From positions 28,728,771 to 28,792,770 of the forward strand of contig NC_081543.1 in NCBI RefSeq assembly GCF_901000735.1: a stretch of 64,000 nucleotides of DNA. Direction: 5' to 3'. This stretch comes from Corylus avellana. Taxonomy: Eukaryota; Streptophyta; Magnoliopsida; Fagales; Betulaceae. The notes under the pieces are model-generated. The model worked only from the letters and a program-made list of their open reading frames with translations. It had not been told where the DNA came from and made no database searches. Positions 51,745 through 63,725 of this stretch are shown here, piece after piece. Every line of letters starts with the position of its first letter. Within the stretch, counting starts at the first letter, position 1. The position numbers and the translations under genes were made by a program.

Positions 51745-54700
51745 ATGGGAGGAGGAGTTATTGTTTCGTCGCATGGAAAGGACTACCCGGGCAAACTCAC
51801 TTGCAAGGTCTTAGTAACTTGCATTGTCGCAGCCATGGGCGGCTTGATTTTTGGTTACGATCTTGGAATTTCAGGTAACGTAAAATAGCTTTGTTCTTAA
51901 TTATATGATCATTATTTATTATTTATCTTCTTCTTTTTGTTTCTGGATATGTTTTTTATGCAATATTGAATTACTAATATTTATGGTATGTTATAGGTGG
52001 AGTTACGTCCATGGATTCGTTCTTGGAAAAGTTTTTTCCGGCAGTGTACAGAAAGGAAGCGTCGGCTAAAGCATCTGACGATCAGTACTGCAAATTTAAC
52101 AATCAAACGTTGACGCTCTTCACATCGTCGCTGTATCTTGCGGCTTTGATATCATCGATTTGTGCAGCATCAATAACCAGTCGTTTTGGGAGGCGTACTA
52201 CGATGCTTTGCGGCGGAGTTCTTTTTTGCGCCGGTGCACTTGTCAATGGCTTCGCTCAAAGGGTCTGGATGCTCATTGTCGGTCGCCTTCTTCTTGGTTT
52301 TGGCATTGGATGTGCCAATCAGGTATATTCTATATCTCTCTCTTAATTTTCAAACAAAAACCACTTCGTTTTGATGTCGAATTAATTTGTAGTTAATTCA
52401 TACAGACTCATCTAACTAATAGCTATGGGACACATGTCACTTTATTAGATGAGTCGGTTTGTAGCAAATTTGTCCAAAATTAAGCATGTCTTAGAAAAAT
52501 TATGTTACTATTGAACGGATTTGGATCCTCTCCAGTTCAAATAAACTGGAGAGGATCCAGTTCACGGCTAAGATTAAATTAAGAGCATCTTTGGTGAAAA
52601 AAGGGCCACGTCGTTAACGGCATCTCAAATTAAATAAACGTTAAACGTCAAAGGTTAACGGCATCTCATCCAAACCCAAACTCTTCCATCCTCACACCTG
52701 CAAGACCTCCTCATCTTTCTCGCCGCCACAGGATCTCACCAATCCTGAATGGAATTTGAATGGGTTACATGAAGAGAAGAAGACCATCACTCTCTTTGAC
52801 AGATTCGTCTTCAAGAAGGAATACAGAAGAATAAATCTCTTGCCACAGGGCACAACACATGGAAAAACGTTAACATATTCATATACTTGTCCACTCATGG
52901 ATTCCTCATTACTTGTAGTTTCCAATCATTGAGAGAGTTGAGGAGTCCCTAAAATTGCCAAGCAAACAACATCCTCTGGTTCAAGCCGGATAAAGTAATT
53001 CTCAACTGGGAAATTCCACACAGCTCCATCTCCTTCTATGGGAACAGCAATTCAGATGCTCAAAAGACCAAGCAAGATTAAGTGAGATCCAAACAACAAT
53101 ACCAAAATTTGGCCAGTACACCCGAAATCCCTAAATAACAGCAAGCCAACACATTTACAACCGAAAAATCTCCAATCTACCACCAAAATCACAACCCACC
53201 GAAAATAATCTCCAAAAAATTCATCCTAATTCGAAAACCACCAAAATACCTTACTCCTCCATTCTCGGCCATAGCCAAACAAACTCCCAGCTATCCACAA
53301 CATTTCCCAACATCAACCACCCCGTTTTTACAATAGAAATCAAGGTCAAACAATTTAAAGAAATTTACTAGTTTAGACAAAATTTGAGGGTTGATTCCCC
53401 TTTGGTGGTGCAAGCAGGATTAGTTAGATCCTGTGGCGGCGAGAAAGCTGAGGAGGTCTTGCAGGTGCGGCGATGGAAGAGTTTGGGTCTCATCCGGAGG
53501 TCTTGCAGGTGTGGCGATGGAAGAGTTTGGGTTTGGATGAGAGACGTTACCCTTTGACGTTTAACGTTCATTTCCTTTGAGATGCCGTTAACGACGTGGC
53601 CCTTTTTGTCACCTTAGATGCTCTTAATTTAATCTTAGCCGTGAACTGGATCCTCTCCAGTTTATTTGAACTGGAGAGGATCCAAATCCTATTGAACCCT
53701 TTTTATTTATTTTTCATTAATGGTGATGATTATTTACATATTGTCGGATTAATTTTTCTCATATTTTTGTTTACAGTCCGTGCCAATCTATGTCTCTGAG
53801 ATGGCTCCGTACAGATACCGAGGTGCTCTGAACATGATGTTCCAACTGGCAATTACAATCGGCATCCTCGTCGCCAATCTTCTAAACTATTTCTTCTCTC
53901 ATATCCACGGTGGTTGGGGGTGGCGGTTGAGCTTAGGTGGCGCCGTCGTGCCTGCTCTGATAATGATTGTCGGCTCCTTTTGTCTGCCCGACACGCCAAA
54001 CTCGTTGATCGAACGTGGCCATTACGAAGAAGCAAAGGAGCAACTGGTGAACATCCGCGGCATTTCCGAAGTGGAAGAGGAGTTTAAGGATCTCGTCACA
54101 GCCAGCGAAGGGTCGAAACAAGTGAAGCATCCATGGGTTGCCATATTGGAAAGGAAGTACAGGCCTCAGCTGACGATGGCGATCGCCATTCCATTCTTCC
54201 AGCAGCTCACTGGCATGAACGTGATCACGTTTTACGCCCCCGTTTTGTTCAAAACACTTGGTTTCGGGAACAATGCTTCGCTCATGTCTGCCGTGATCAC
54301 CGGTAGCGTTAATACTCTGGCAACTTTAGTTTCCATTTTTAGTGTTGATAAGTGGGGAAGAAGATCTCTTTTCCTTGAGGGTGGCATTCAAATGTTCATC
54401 TGTCAGGTATAATTATTCCATCAACTCATAAGCCTCTTATATATCTTTCATTTTTTTTCTTTAAAATTGTAGATTTTCAACTTGCTTAATTACTCCTTCT
54501 TTCAAATGTTAAAGGATCATAGTCCATAAAGATTCTTGATATAACACAATATACAATTGTGTATTTATAGGTTGTTATTACAATTGCAATTGCTGTAAAA
54601 TTTGGAGTGACTGGAAATCCTGGAGATTTGCCCCAATGGTATGCTTTTGGGTTGGTGTTCTTCATCTGCATATACGTTGCTGGATTTGCATGGTCATGGG

Positions 54701-55047
54701 GGCCTCTAGGATGGTTGGTACCCAGTGAGATTTTTCCTCTGGAAATCCGGTCAGCAGCTCAGAGCATCAATGTCTCAGTAAACATGATCTTCACCTTCGC
54801 CATTGCACAAGTCTTCACGTCAATGCTGTGCCATATGAAGTTCGGCCTCTTCATCTTCTTTGCATGCTGGGTGGTGATAATGAGCTTCTTCATTTTCAAG
54901 TTCTTGCCGGAGACCAAGGGTGTTCCGATTGAAGAAATGACAGTTGTGTGGCGGAATCACCCTTTCTGGAGCAAGTTTGTCTGTTCCGATGAAAGCGTGG
55001 CCCTAGAGGGAGATGTTCAGATGGTCAAAAGAGTAGAGATCGCTTGA
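51745..55047 (+). CDS. STP-type monosaccharide/H+ symporter
   Basis: Plasma-membrane hexose uptake carrier of the plant STP family (major facilitator superfamily, 12 membrane helices). Four exons, 51745-51874, 51997-52322, 53777-54406 and 54571-55047, join in frame to 520 aa, the usual STP length, with the usual three introns. Motifs in order: [18 protein letters not shown] (helix 1), a Cys in the extracellular loop (QYCKF), GRR after helix 2, [40 protein letters not shown], central loop, [20 protein letters not shown] (sugar-binding helix 7), [29 protein letters not shown] and [11 protein letters not shown]. No lesions. The third intron carries a transposon but its splice sites are intact. 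The paralogue cannot be fixed by eye. Confidence 0.96.
52517..53689. mobile_element. Long-TIR DNA transposon in STP intron 3
   Basis: 1173 bp with inverted ends of about 230 bp (52517-52745 against about 53420-53689), starting GGATTTGGATCC. Each end contains its own hairpin (GGATCCTCTCCAGTT / AACTGGAGAGGATCC). Direct flanks TATTGAAC at 52509-52516 and 53690-53697 are a perfect 8-bp duplication (9 bp, CTATTGAAC, if the end is shifted one base). Mutator-like or hAT-like and non-autonomous. The right arm repeats AGGTCTTGCAGGTG.GGCGAT twice. Confidence 0.85.
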
Positions 55048-55432
55048 AACATTATAGTTAAACAATTTCGGAGGCTTTAGTTGATTTTTTTTTTAGCAAG
55101 TAATTAATTTGCTTGCTCTTTTTGACAATTGTGATTATAATTTTTCAATTAATATTATTAAATATTTGGAGTAATTACCTTTTTTCCTATAAACTACTAT
55201 GCTAAGTCAATATCCCCTCATGAACTGCCAATCTTACTGTCTAACCCTATTAAACTACCATTTTCCTCCTAAAACCCTCATTCAGTCAGTGAAACTCGTA
55301 AAAAATTTGAAATGACCTAAATACCCTAACTTTATAAACAAAAATTACATATAATACCCTTAAAATTAAACAAATTAATATATATATATATATATTAATA
55401 TATATATATATATATATATAGATATAAATCAA
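55048..55432. other. STP 3' flank
   Basis: 3' UTR-like, then AT-rich sequence with (TA)n at about 55380-55420. No gene. Confidence 0.5.
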
Positions 55433-56160
55433 AAATCAAAATTAAAAATGATAAATATATTATAAGTCCCCGAGTCAATCCGCTAACACTAAAAACTCCC
55501 TATGTTTTTCTTTTGAAGACTTTTTACTCCCGGAGTTAATCAAAATGCCAAATAAATCCTTACCGTTAAATTTTTGTAATGCCCGTTAGTCCCAATCAAA
55601 ACGCACCGTTTTACTACATCAGCAAACTAATTTTTTTATTAATTTAATTTAAAAATTAAATATTAAAAAAAAAAAATCAAAGCCACCCTGGCCACTATGG
55701 GGTGGGCCGCAAGCCACTCCAGGGGTGGTTTGCCAACCCCTGGGGTGGCCTGCGGGTAAATAATGGTGTAAAAAATCATAAAACCCAAATGCAATTTTCT
55801 GCATGAGTACAGAGAAGGTGAAAAGCAATGAAATTTATCCATAATAAAGAACTTTCTACTACTATTGAACGCCAGATCATTCAAAGCCATTGAAAAAATA
55901 TATATGAACTCTGGAGCTTCACCAAAATTTCTCTGCTGTCAACATAAACGAAGAAAACGACTAGCTATGACGATGACGAGATATTTGTACGAGACATGAC
56001 AAAGGAAAAAATGGGGAAGATGTTGAAGGGAGATACATAAAATTTCTTGGAGGTTTCTTAATTGACTCCGGAGGTTGACTAGCAAATACTTGTGAAGTTG
56101 TGATTTATTTTTAGACTGAAAAACCTGCAGGCTTGAGCCTGGTTCTGCTGTGAAGCCGGG
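55433..56160. repeat. Duplicated PLD upstream segment, copy A
   Basis: Near-identical to 58441-59205, from ATCAAAAATCAAAATTAAAA through a GC-rich GGGGTGGCC block to GGTTCTGCTGTGAAGCC. After 56160 the two diverge. Copy B lies directly before the PLD coding region, so copy A is probably the displaced upstream region of a lost or moved paralogue. Confidence 0.85.
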
Positions 56161-56924
56161 GTAAGAAAAGTATATATCCAATAGCAAACAGACTTATAAT
56201 CCGAGAATGAAGATAGCAAGCCACGTACGAGTCAATCCAGTCCCTATTGTCTGCGGAGGAAGATCTCAGAATGGGACAAAAACAGAGGACCCTGGTTTTG
56301 AGACTTATTTGCGTCTCTGTTTTCCCTGTCAAAGGAAAGCAGAGCATTTTTCTACCTCACCCGCCATTAAATAATGAATTGAAATGAGTGCATCCCCCGA
56401 AATTTCTTGTTCTAAACTTGATTTTTTATTCAACAATCTTGACTAGTCTTAATCCACCATTGAATTAGTCATTATTAAAAATAAAATCAAAGGATTGGAG
56501 TTTGGACGGGTCCATCAGATAAAAATGTGGTATATATGTTAAAATTATAGTTCCTCCTTGAGTTTAACTCAGTAGGATCTCTAGCATTGTTGTCCAAATT
56601 GCTAACCTAAAATTCTAGTTGTAACATGTGTATGACATATTAGGATTTTCAGCAATTTGCTACCAAAATTACTAGCAAAATGTAAGAGAACCCATATAAG
56701 ATCCATTAGCCCAAACAAATTTTAGGTTGCCTAGCACCTACCTAGGTAGGTGGGTTCTGTATGATCTCTGTTATAATTGTTGCCAAAATTGTTAGCAATT
56801 TGACCAACAAATTTATGGAGATCCTGTTTTGTATGTAACATGGACAACATTTTTTTTTTTTTTTTTTTTTTTGTTAGGTCTCTTCCTACAATAAATGTAT
56901 TAAATATTGATAATTAGGGTCTAT

Positions 56925-57230
56925 TTGAGATGACGAGTTCAATAAGTGCGATTTTAAAAATTGCGTTTTTAAAATCGCTACTTTTTAAAATCGTAAAAGT
57001 GTTTGGTAAAACATGTTAAAAAATACTTTTTAATCAAATATTTGTTATTCATTCGCACCTTTTCAAATAAGCACCCTTAGCCTACTTATAGAAATCACAT
57101 TTTTTTTTCCTATTTTAAATTAAGTGTTTTTTAAATCGCAATGTCAAACGTCTTACGTTTTACAATATCTTTTAAAAATGCAGATTATTTTTATGAAATT
57201 GCAATCCCAAATGCACCCTTTATATCCGAT
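56925..57230. mobile_element. Diverged Harbinger-like MITE, second copy
   Basis: Opposite-orientation relative of 45801-46322: AATAAGTGCGATTTTAAAAA, then TTGCGTTTTTAAAATCGCTA, then CAAATAAGCACCCTTAG. Ends in CCCAAATGCACCC. Confidence 0.6.
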
Positions 57231-57405
57231 ATCCAATATATGAGGAAGACAAAATGAGAAATGCTTGGGTTATTGAAGATTTACAATTTAAAGTAGCTTC
57301 TAAGTTAGCAAATCATCCAATTATTTGAATAGTCAAATCACCATGATGTAGCATATGATGGGCTGAGAATTATCATTTTCCAATGAGACGTGATTGGGAG
57401 TACGC

Positions 57406-57510
57406 GGCGTGCATAGCACGCCGTGAAGGAATTTTTTTTTTTTTAATATTTTAATACAAAAAAAAAAAAAAAAAATTTTTTTTTTGCACTGGCGTGCATA
57501 GCACGCCGTG
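57406..57510. repeat. Twin GGCGTGCATAGCACGCC palindromes around a T/A core
   Basis: GGCGTGCATAGCACGCCGTG occurs exactly twice (57406-57425 and 57491-57510), flanking a T-tract, a short spacer, an A-tract and another T-tract. Confidence 0.85.
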
Positions 57511-57578
57511 TGCTATCTTGTTTTACCCTTTTCCAATGGCTGGTCCAATAACCCTTTCATTAGAAATATTATTCCAGA

Positions 57579-57770
57579 TAGAGTAATGCTAGACTTGCTA
57601 CTCTTTAATTTACAATTCTTTTACAACTTGCTAACATATGTCCATATGTGATTTGAGCAACGTCATTTACTTAAAAAAACAAAATTAATATTCTCCAATC
57701 ACATACTAACACGTGTCAACAAGTTGTAAAATAATTGTAAATGAGTTGTAGGTTCAACATTTTTCTTCCT
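57579..57770. mobile_element. Small MITE related to the one in subtilase intron 2
   Basis: Inverted ends: TTTACAATTCTTTTACAACT then TGCTAACA against TGTCAACAAGTTGTAAAATA then ATTGTAAA. Right half matches 21961-22103. Confidence 0.6.
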
Positions 57771-57959
57771 ACCAACATGGACCGAAATTTGAATCAAAAA
57801 CCTTAATTCAAATAAATTTGAAATCCATTAGAAAATTGAGAGAACTCTTTAAGAAAAAGTTTCAATTTTGATTGATATGATGATAATAGAATACCAAAAG
57901 CCCCAACCACAAGGCCAAAATTGACAAAGAAGTATTAGAAAGAAAAAAAAAATCTTTCA

Positions 57960-58395
57960 AAAACAATGTTGAACAAATAGGCTAATGAATGTAATTTCAA
58001 ATTCTACTTTCTGATACATTAGAAAAAGATGAACAAATAGGATTCAAATACCCAAATCTCACATTTGTTGGCCGAACTGATAGCAATCCGAGTAACAAAA
58101 TTATTGAGGTTCTGTATCCAAACAATATAGATAAAAAAATATATATACTGCACGATTGGATCATGACATGAGATATTGCTATTTGTCAAACATTGCATAG
58201 AAGCACACTCTTCATTGCTGAACTTAAATTGGAGTAAACTGTCAGCCATTTTGGAATCGATATCATCAAGTAGATTAGATAGTGAGATTTTCTTGAATGA
58301 CTGTAAATGTAACCGTTACATTCCCGCCTACGTCTAGGAATGTCTCATAGCGAGGAAGAGGCTTCACTTTGCCTGTTTGATCAACTTCGACTGGA
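57960..58395 (-). pseudogene. Inverted fragment of a phospholipase D 3' end
   Basis: Read on the minus strand, 58395-58262 encodes the PLD C-terminal tail (VEVDQTGKVKPLPRYETF, DVGGNVTVTF, ending ENLTI and a stop). It is followed by a 3' UTR similar to that of the plus-strand PLD at 63726-63940 (shared TAATCTACTTGATGAT, CAGTTTACTCCAATTTAAGT, GAAGAGTGTGCTT). The rest of the gene is missing upstream of the tail. Its tail is closer to the canonical PLD ending (YETF, ENLTI) than that of the intact gene. Confidence 0.88.
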
Positions 58396-58440
58396 TATAT
58401 ATATAATGTATCTGTATCAATTTCAATAAAAAAAAAAAAA

Positions 58441-59205
58441 AATCAAAAATCAAAATTAAAAAGAATAAATATATTATAAGTTCTTGAGTCAATCCGCTAA
58501 AACTAAAAACTCCTTATGTTTTTTTTTTTTTTTTAGACTTTTTACTCCATGAGTTAATCAAAATGCTAAATAAATCCCTACTGTTAAATTTTCGTAACGC
58601 CCGTTAGTTCCAATCAAAATGCACCGTTTTGCCCCGTCAGCATACTAATTTTTTTATTAATTTAATTTAAAATTTTAATATTAAAAAAAAATAAAAATTG
58701 AAGCCACCCTGGCCACTATGGGGTGGCCGCAAGCCACCCCAGGGGTGGGCAACAGGGCAAGGGGTGGTTTGCCAACCCCTGGGGTGGCCTGCGGGTAATA
58801 TGAATAATGGTGTAAAAAATCAAAAAACCCAAATGCAATTTTCTGCATGAGTAAGAGAAGGTGAAAAGCAATGAAATTTATCCATAATAAAGAACTTTCT
58901 ACTACTATTGAACGCCAGATCATTCAAAGCCATTGAAAAAATATATATGAACTCTGGAGCTTCACCAAAATTTCTCTGCTGTCAACATAAACAAAGAAAA
59001 CGACTAGCTATGACGATGACGAGATATTTGTACGAGACATGACAAAGGAAAAAATGGGGAAGATGTTGAAGGGAGATACATAAAATTTCTTGGAGGTTTC
59101 TTAATTGACTCCGGAGGTTGACTAGCAAATACTTGTGAAGTTGTGATTTATTTTTAGACTGAAAAACCTGCAGGCTTGAGCCTGGTTCTGCTGTGAAGCC
59201 AGGGG
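58441..59205. repeat. Duplicated PLD upstream segment, copy B
   Basis: Counterpart of 55433-56160, about 150 bp before the PLD start codon, so it probably holds the PLD promoter or a leader region. Includes a GC-rich GGGGTGGCC block (58703-58795). Confidence 0.85.
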
Positions 59206-59353
59206 AAGAAGCTATCCCAGATTCATTTTGGTACGACTTCTTTCTGTGGAGTTGACCAACACAGTTCAGTGCCAATTCTTGCTTTCGTCTTGAATAACAA
59301 GACAATTCTGTGCCTATTTTCCAAATTGCGATCTTGAATTCTGTTATTGTGAT

Positions 59354-62300
59354 ATGGCCCATCCTTCTTATACTGAATCTCTGTCATTTGGGGCTCAGGG
59401 TCAACAAAGTGTGCCATTTCAGACCAACAAGGCTTCTCTCCAGTTTTGTCTGTTACATGGAAACTTAGATATTTGGGTCTGGGAGGCCAAAAACCTTCCT
59501 AACAAGGATAAGTTTCATAAAAGTTTAGTGGACATAAGCCATGGCATGCTTTCGAAATTACCTGGGAAATTTGGCAGCAAAATAGAAGAGCAGATGTCTA
59601 AGAAGATAACCAGTGATCCCTATGTCATAGTATCAGTACTAGGCGCTATAATCGGGAGGACTTTTGTGATAAGTAACAGTGAGAACCCTGTTTGGAAGCA
59701 GCATTTTAATGTTCCTGTTGCACATTCTGCTGCAGAAGTGCATTTTGTTGTCAAAGACAATGATGTTGTTGGTTCGCAGATTATGGGTGCTGTGGGAATT
59801 CCAGTTGAGGAATTATGCTCTGCCTCTGGCATGAAGATTGAGGGAACCTTCCCCATCCTCGGTGATAGCGGGGAGCCTTGTAAGGCTGGTGCTGTATTGA
59901 GTTTATCGATTCAGTACACCCCAGTGGACAAAGTCATGAACCTTTATCATGGGGTCCCTGGCACCTACTTTCCACTTAGGAGAGGTGGAAAAGTGACACT
60001 CTATCAAGATGCTCATGTTCATCATCATGATGGTTGCCTTCCCAATTTGAAGCTTGATGGTGATGTTGAGTATGAGCACAGGGATTGTTGGCATGACATC
60101 TATGAAGCAATAAAACAGGCACAACGTTTGATATACATTGCAGGGTGGTCGGTGAACTACAATGTTAGACTAATTCGAGATGGTAAAAGCGCAACTGATA
60201 ATTGCATGTTGGGGGATCTTCTCAAGGCCAAATCACAGGAAGGTGTAAGGGTGCTGCTCCTTGTATGGGATGATCCTACTTCTCACAGCATTTTTGGATA
60301 TAAAACAGTAAGGAATGTCTAATTAAAGAGATTTTATCTTTTGCGTTATTATTGTTTACTTTTATGTAATCTCTTCTTTATATTCAAGGAGATTTTATTA
60401 CAATGTATTCGTTTATTTCTATAATATGCAGAAAGGCCACATGGGAACCAAAGATGAGGAGACTCGCCATTTTTTCAAGCACTCTTCGGTGAAAGTGCTT
60501 CTGTGCCCTCGATCTGGTAGAAAACGTCATAGCTGGATCAAGAAAATGGTTAGATATGGATAATGCCGTTTCTTTGAAGCAACAGCTATATATTTGTATC
60601 TCGTAATGTTACTTGATGCTGATTTATCTCATAATTCTATATGTTGTTGGCTAACATTTTTCGGAGCATCTTTTGTTTTAACAAGACTTTGAACAATGAA
60701 AACCTGCCTTTATCCTGTTGAAAGTTGAACAAGTTATAAACATAGTTGACCCATTTTTCTTTTTGATTGTCAGGAGGCTGGCATAATCTTTACCCATCAT
60801 CAGAAAACAGTGATTGTGGATGCTGATGCAGGTCAATATAAAAGAAAGATGGTGGCATTTGTTGGAGGTCTTGATCTATGCATGGGCCGATATGACACTC
60901 CAAAACATTCTCTTTTCAGTACACTACAAACAGTGCACAAAGGCGACTTTTATAACCCAAGCTTCACGGTAAATCATTCAATTAATTTTCTCAATTCCCC
61001 TTATTGGTGATGTGTAATATGAAGGGGAATTTCCTCAGAATACCTCGGAGATGGGATCTATTTTAAAGTATAATGATGAACACCAAGTGGGTTTTTTTTT
61101 TCCCATTTTAACATATTTGATTTGTAACTTAAACATGCAGGAGCCTCCTGTTGGTTGTCCAAGACAACCATGGCATGATTTGCATTCTCGTATTGATGGT
61201 CCAGCTGCATATGACATCCTCACCAATTTTGAGGAGCGCTGGTTAAGGGAAGCAAAACTCCACGGAATTCAACGCTTTTTAAAGGAAGCAAAACTCCACG
61301 GACTTGAGAAGCTAAAAGCATCGCATGATGATGATGATGCGCTACTCAGGATTGAAAGAATTCCTCAAATCATTGGTATGGCAGATATTCCTTGCCAAAG
61401 TCACAATGATCCAGATGATTGGCATGTACAGGTATATTCATATTGAAGTTAGATTTTTCAATTCTTCATCTTTTCCCAATGTGGTTTATTTCTTTCTTCT
61501 TGTAAAATTTTCTGCAAGTGAAGGTTTTTCGTTCAATTGATTCCAATTCTGTGGAAGGATTTCCAAAGGACCCAACAGATGCTACGAAAACGGTGAGGAA
61601 AATCTTTGGCTTTTTCAGCCTGCTTATAAAAATAATGCATTTGACTTTGTTCAGAATGAAGGTTGATGGACTAATGTGTTTACAATATTCTTGTGACAGA
61701 ATCTTGTATGCGGGAAGAATGTACTTATAGACATGAGCATCCATACAGCATATGTGAATGCAATCCGTTCTGCCCAAAAATTCATTTATATTGAGAATCA
61801 GTACTTCCTCGGATCTTCATTCAACTGGGATTCTCACAAAGATTTAGGCGAGGGCTTCTAACATATGAGATTAAGAATAAAGGAACAGTAGATTTGTTCT
61901 TTGCTACTTTTTTCCTTTCTTGAAATTTTCTTGACTGCATGAAAATGGGATATCCCATTGAATTTGTCATCATAAAAAGTATATATATTTCTCTGCAGGT
62001 GCAAACAATTTAATACCAATGGAAATTGCTCTCAAAATCTCCAACAAAATAAAAGCGAAGGAGAGATTCTCTGCATATATTATTATCCCAATGTGGCCAG
62101 AAGGTGTTCCTACAAGCACTACCACTCAGCAGATTCTGTATTGGCAGGTACTTCATTAATTATTCTCTTGTCTATTGTTGCTTAAGAAAGCATGGCATTA
62201 TTTGTGGGTTTATTAAATTCCACCTGGTTTCATTCTTGGCTGCTGCAGCACAAAACAATGCAAATGATGTATGAAATGATTTACAAGGCTTTAAAGGAGG

Positions 62301-63725
62301 TTGGACTTGAGAACAAGTATGAGCCACAAGACTATTTGAATTTCTTTTGCCTTGGCAATCGTGAGGCACCAGACAGGGAAGTCAATTTAGACGAAAGCAA
62401 TTCAACTGCTGAACAGAGTACTCCTCAAGTATTTCCCTTATCTGCATGCCTGATTACAGTTTCAGCTTTCTCGATCTTTTCCAAATCTCATATTTCCATT
62501 TATATATGTTTCAGGCTCTTACTCGGAAGAGTAGGCGTTTTATGATTTATGTCCACTCAAAAGGAATGATTGTGGATGATGAGTATGTCATACTGGGGTC
62601 TGCAAATATCAACCAGCGGTCAATGTCTGGCACCAGAGACACTGAAATAGCAATGGGTGCATATCAGCCTAATCACACGTGGCAAACAAAACATTCTAGT
62701 CCACATGGACAGGTAAGCCTAATAAAATACAACTTTCTGCATTTACCTTGCTACGTACAAGATATGTATGTCTATATATATATATGGCAAAGACACTAAG
62801 TGAACCAGAATGTCACTAAAATGCCAACAATTACTCTTTGGTTGTCTCACTTGGTGATTATCAAAGCCACAAGTTTTTGAATTAAAGAAACAAAACATTG
62901 TGTCAAGCTTGGTTTGGCTGTTTGCTTATATATTTGTCTCTAAGGCTTATGTCTTCCAAGAATAATATGTTTTGAGGCTTGAGAAAGACTGTTGGTGTCA
63001 GTCTTGCTGCTCACCCAGCAATGTCCTGTGGTCCCCTTTCAGTTCATAGTTTTGGGACATAATGCAAAAGGGTGTACGTGTACCTCTAAGAAAGTCAATT
63101 TGGATTCTCAATTGTCAACTTGTAAGGATTCAAAAAAACCGTTAGTTACATCCATACCTATTACTCTAAAATGATTAATCAATTTGGGGCTTTTTTAGAA
63201 TCACATAAAGTCCAGTCTCACTTATCCAAATTAGTAAAAAACCAATATGAGACTCGGCATCTATGAATACTTTAAAAAATTCACTCATTTTGCATAGACT
63301 TTTCATCTTCCGAGTAAGAAACCGGGGTGTCACACAACTTGCCATTATAGATCATCAATGTTGTTATATTATAATTTTTCAATAATGCGTGACTATCTGC
63401 TAACATATGGATGCAGATCTATGGATACAGAATGTCATTATGGGCAGAGCACACTGGAGTGCTGGAGGAATGCTTCAAGCAACCAGAGAGCCTTGAATGT
63501 GTGAGACAGGTACGGTCCATGAGCGAGCTCAACTGGAGACAATATGTAGCTGATGGGGTAACAGAAATGAAGGGTCACCTATTAAGGTATCCAGTGGAAG
63601 TTGATCGAACAGGCAAAATGAAGCCTCTTCATGGGTGTGAGACATTCCCAGACGTGGGTGGGAATGTAACAGGGACATTTCTACGCGATCTAAAAAATCT
63701 CACTCTAAAAAATGCCACCATCTAA
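59354..63725 (+). CDS. Phospholipase D, C2 type (beta/gamma clade)
   Basis: Hydrolyses membrane phospholipids to phosphatidic acid, a stress and membrane-trafficking signal. Needs Ca2+ and, in this clade, PIP2. Ten exons: 59354-60307, 60432-60548, 60774-60968, 61141-61431, 61524-61592, 61700-61847, 61999-62147, 62249-62428, 62515-62712, 63417-63725. They join in frame to 869 aa. N-terminal C2 domain ([17 protein letters not shown] to about residue 180, with SDPYV), first HKD motif [23 protein letters not shown], second HKD motif [21 protein letters not shown]. Intron 6 has a GC donor. Exon 4 carries an internal duplication (EAKLHG twice). The tail ends LTLKNATI instead of the usual ENLTI. No stops, so probably functional. 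Beta versus gamma is uncertain: the short N-terminus favours gamma. Confidence 0.95.
62713..63416 (+). other. Last intron of PLD
   Basis: 704 bp, GT-AG, AT-rich, no separate gene. Open frames inside it are chance. Confidence 0.85.

Larger units (their letters stand above)
56161..57959. other. Spacer with MITEs
   Basis: Contains a CCAAATTGCTA-type repeat (56580-56830), a diverged Harbinger-like MITE (about 56925-57230), twin palindromes (57406-57510) and a small MITE (57579-57770). No gene. Confidence 0.5.

Noticed and set aside
55939..59362. Minus-strand open frames repeated in both PLD upstream copies
   Set aside because: They recur because the DNA is duplicated. Composition is not protein-like and no domain is visible.
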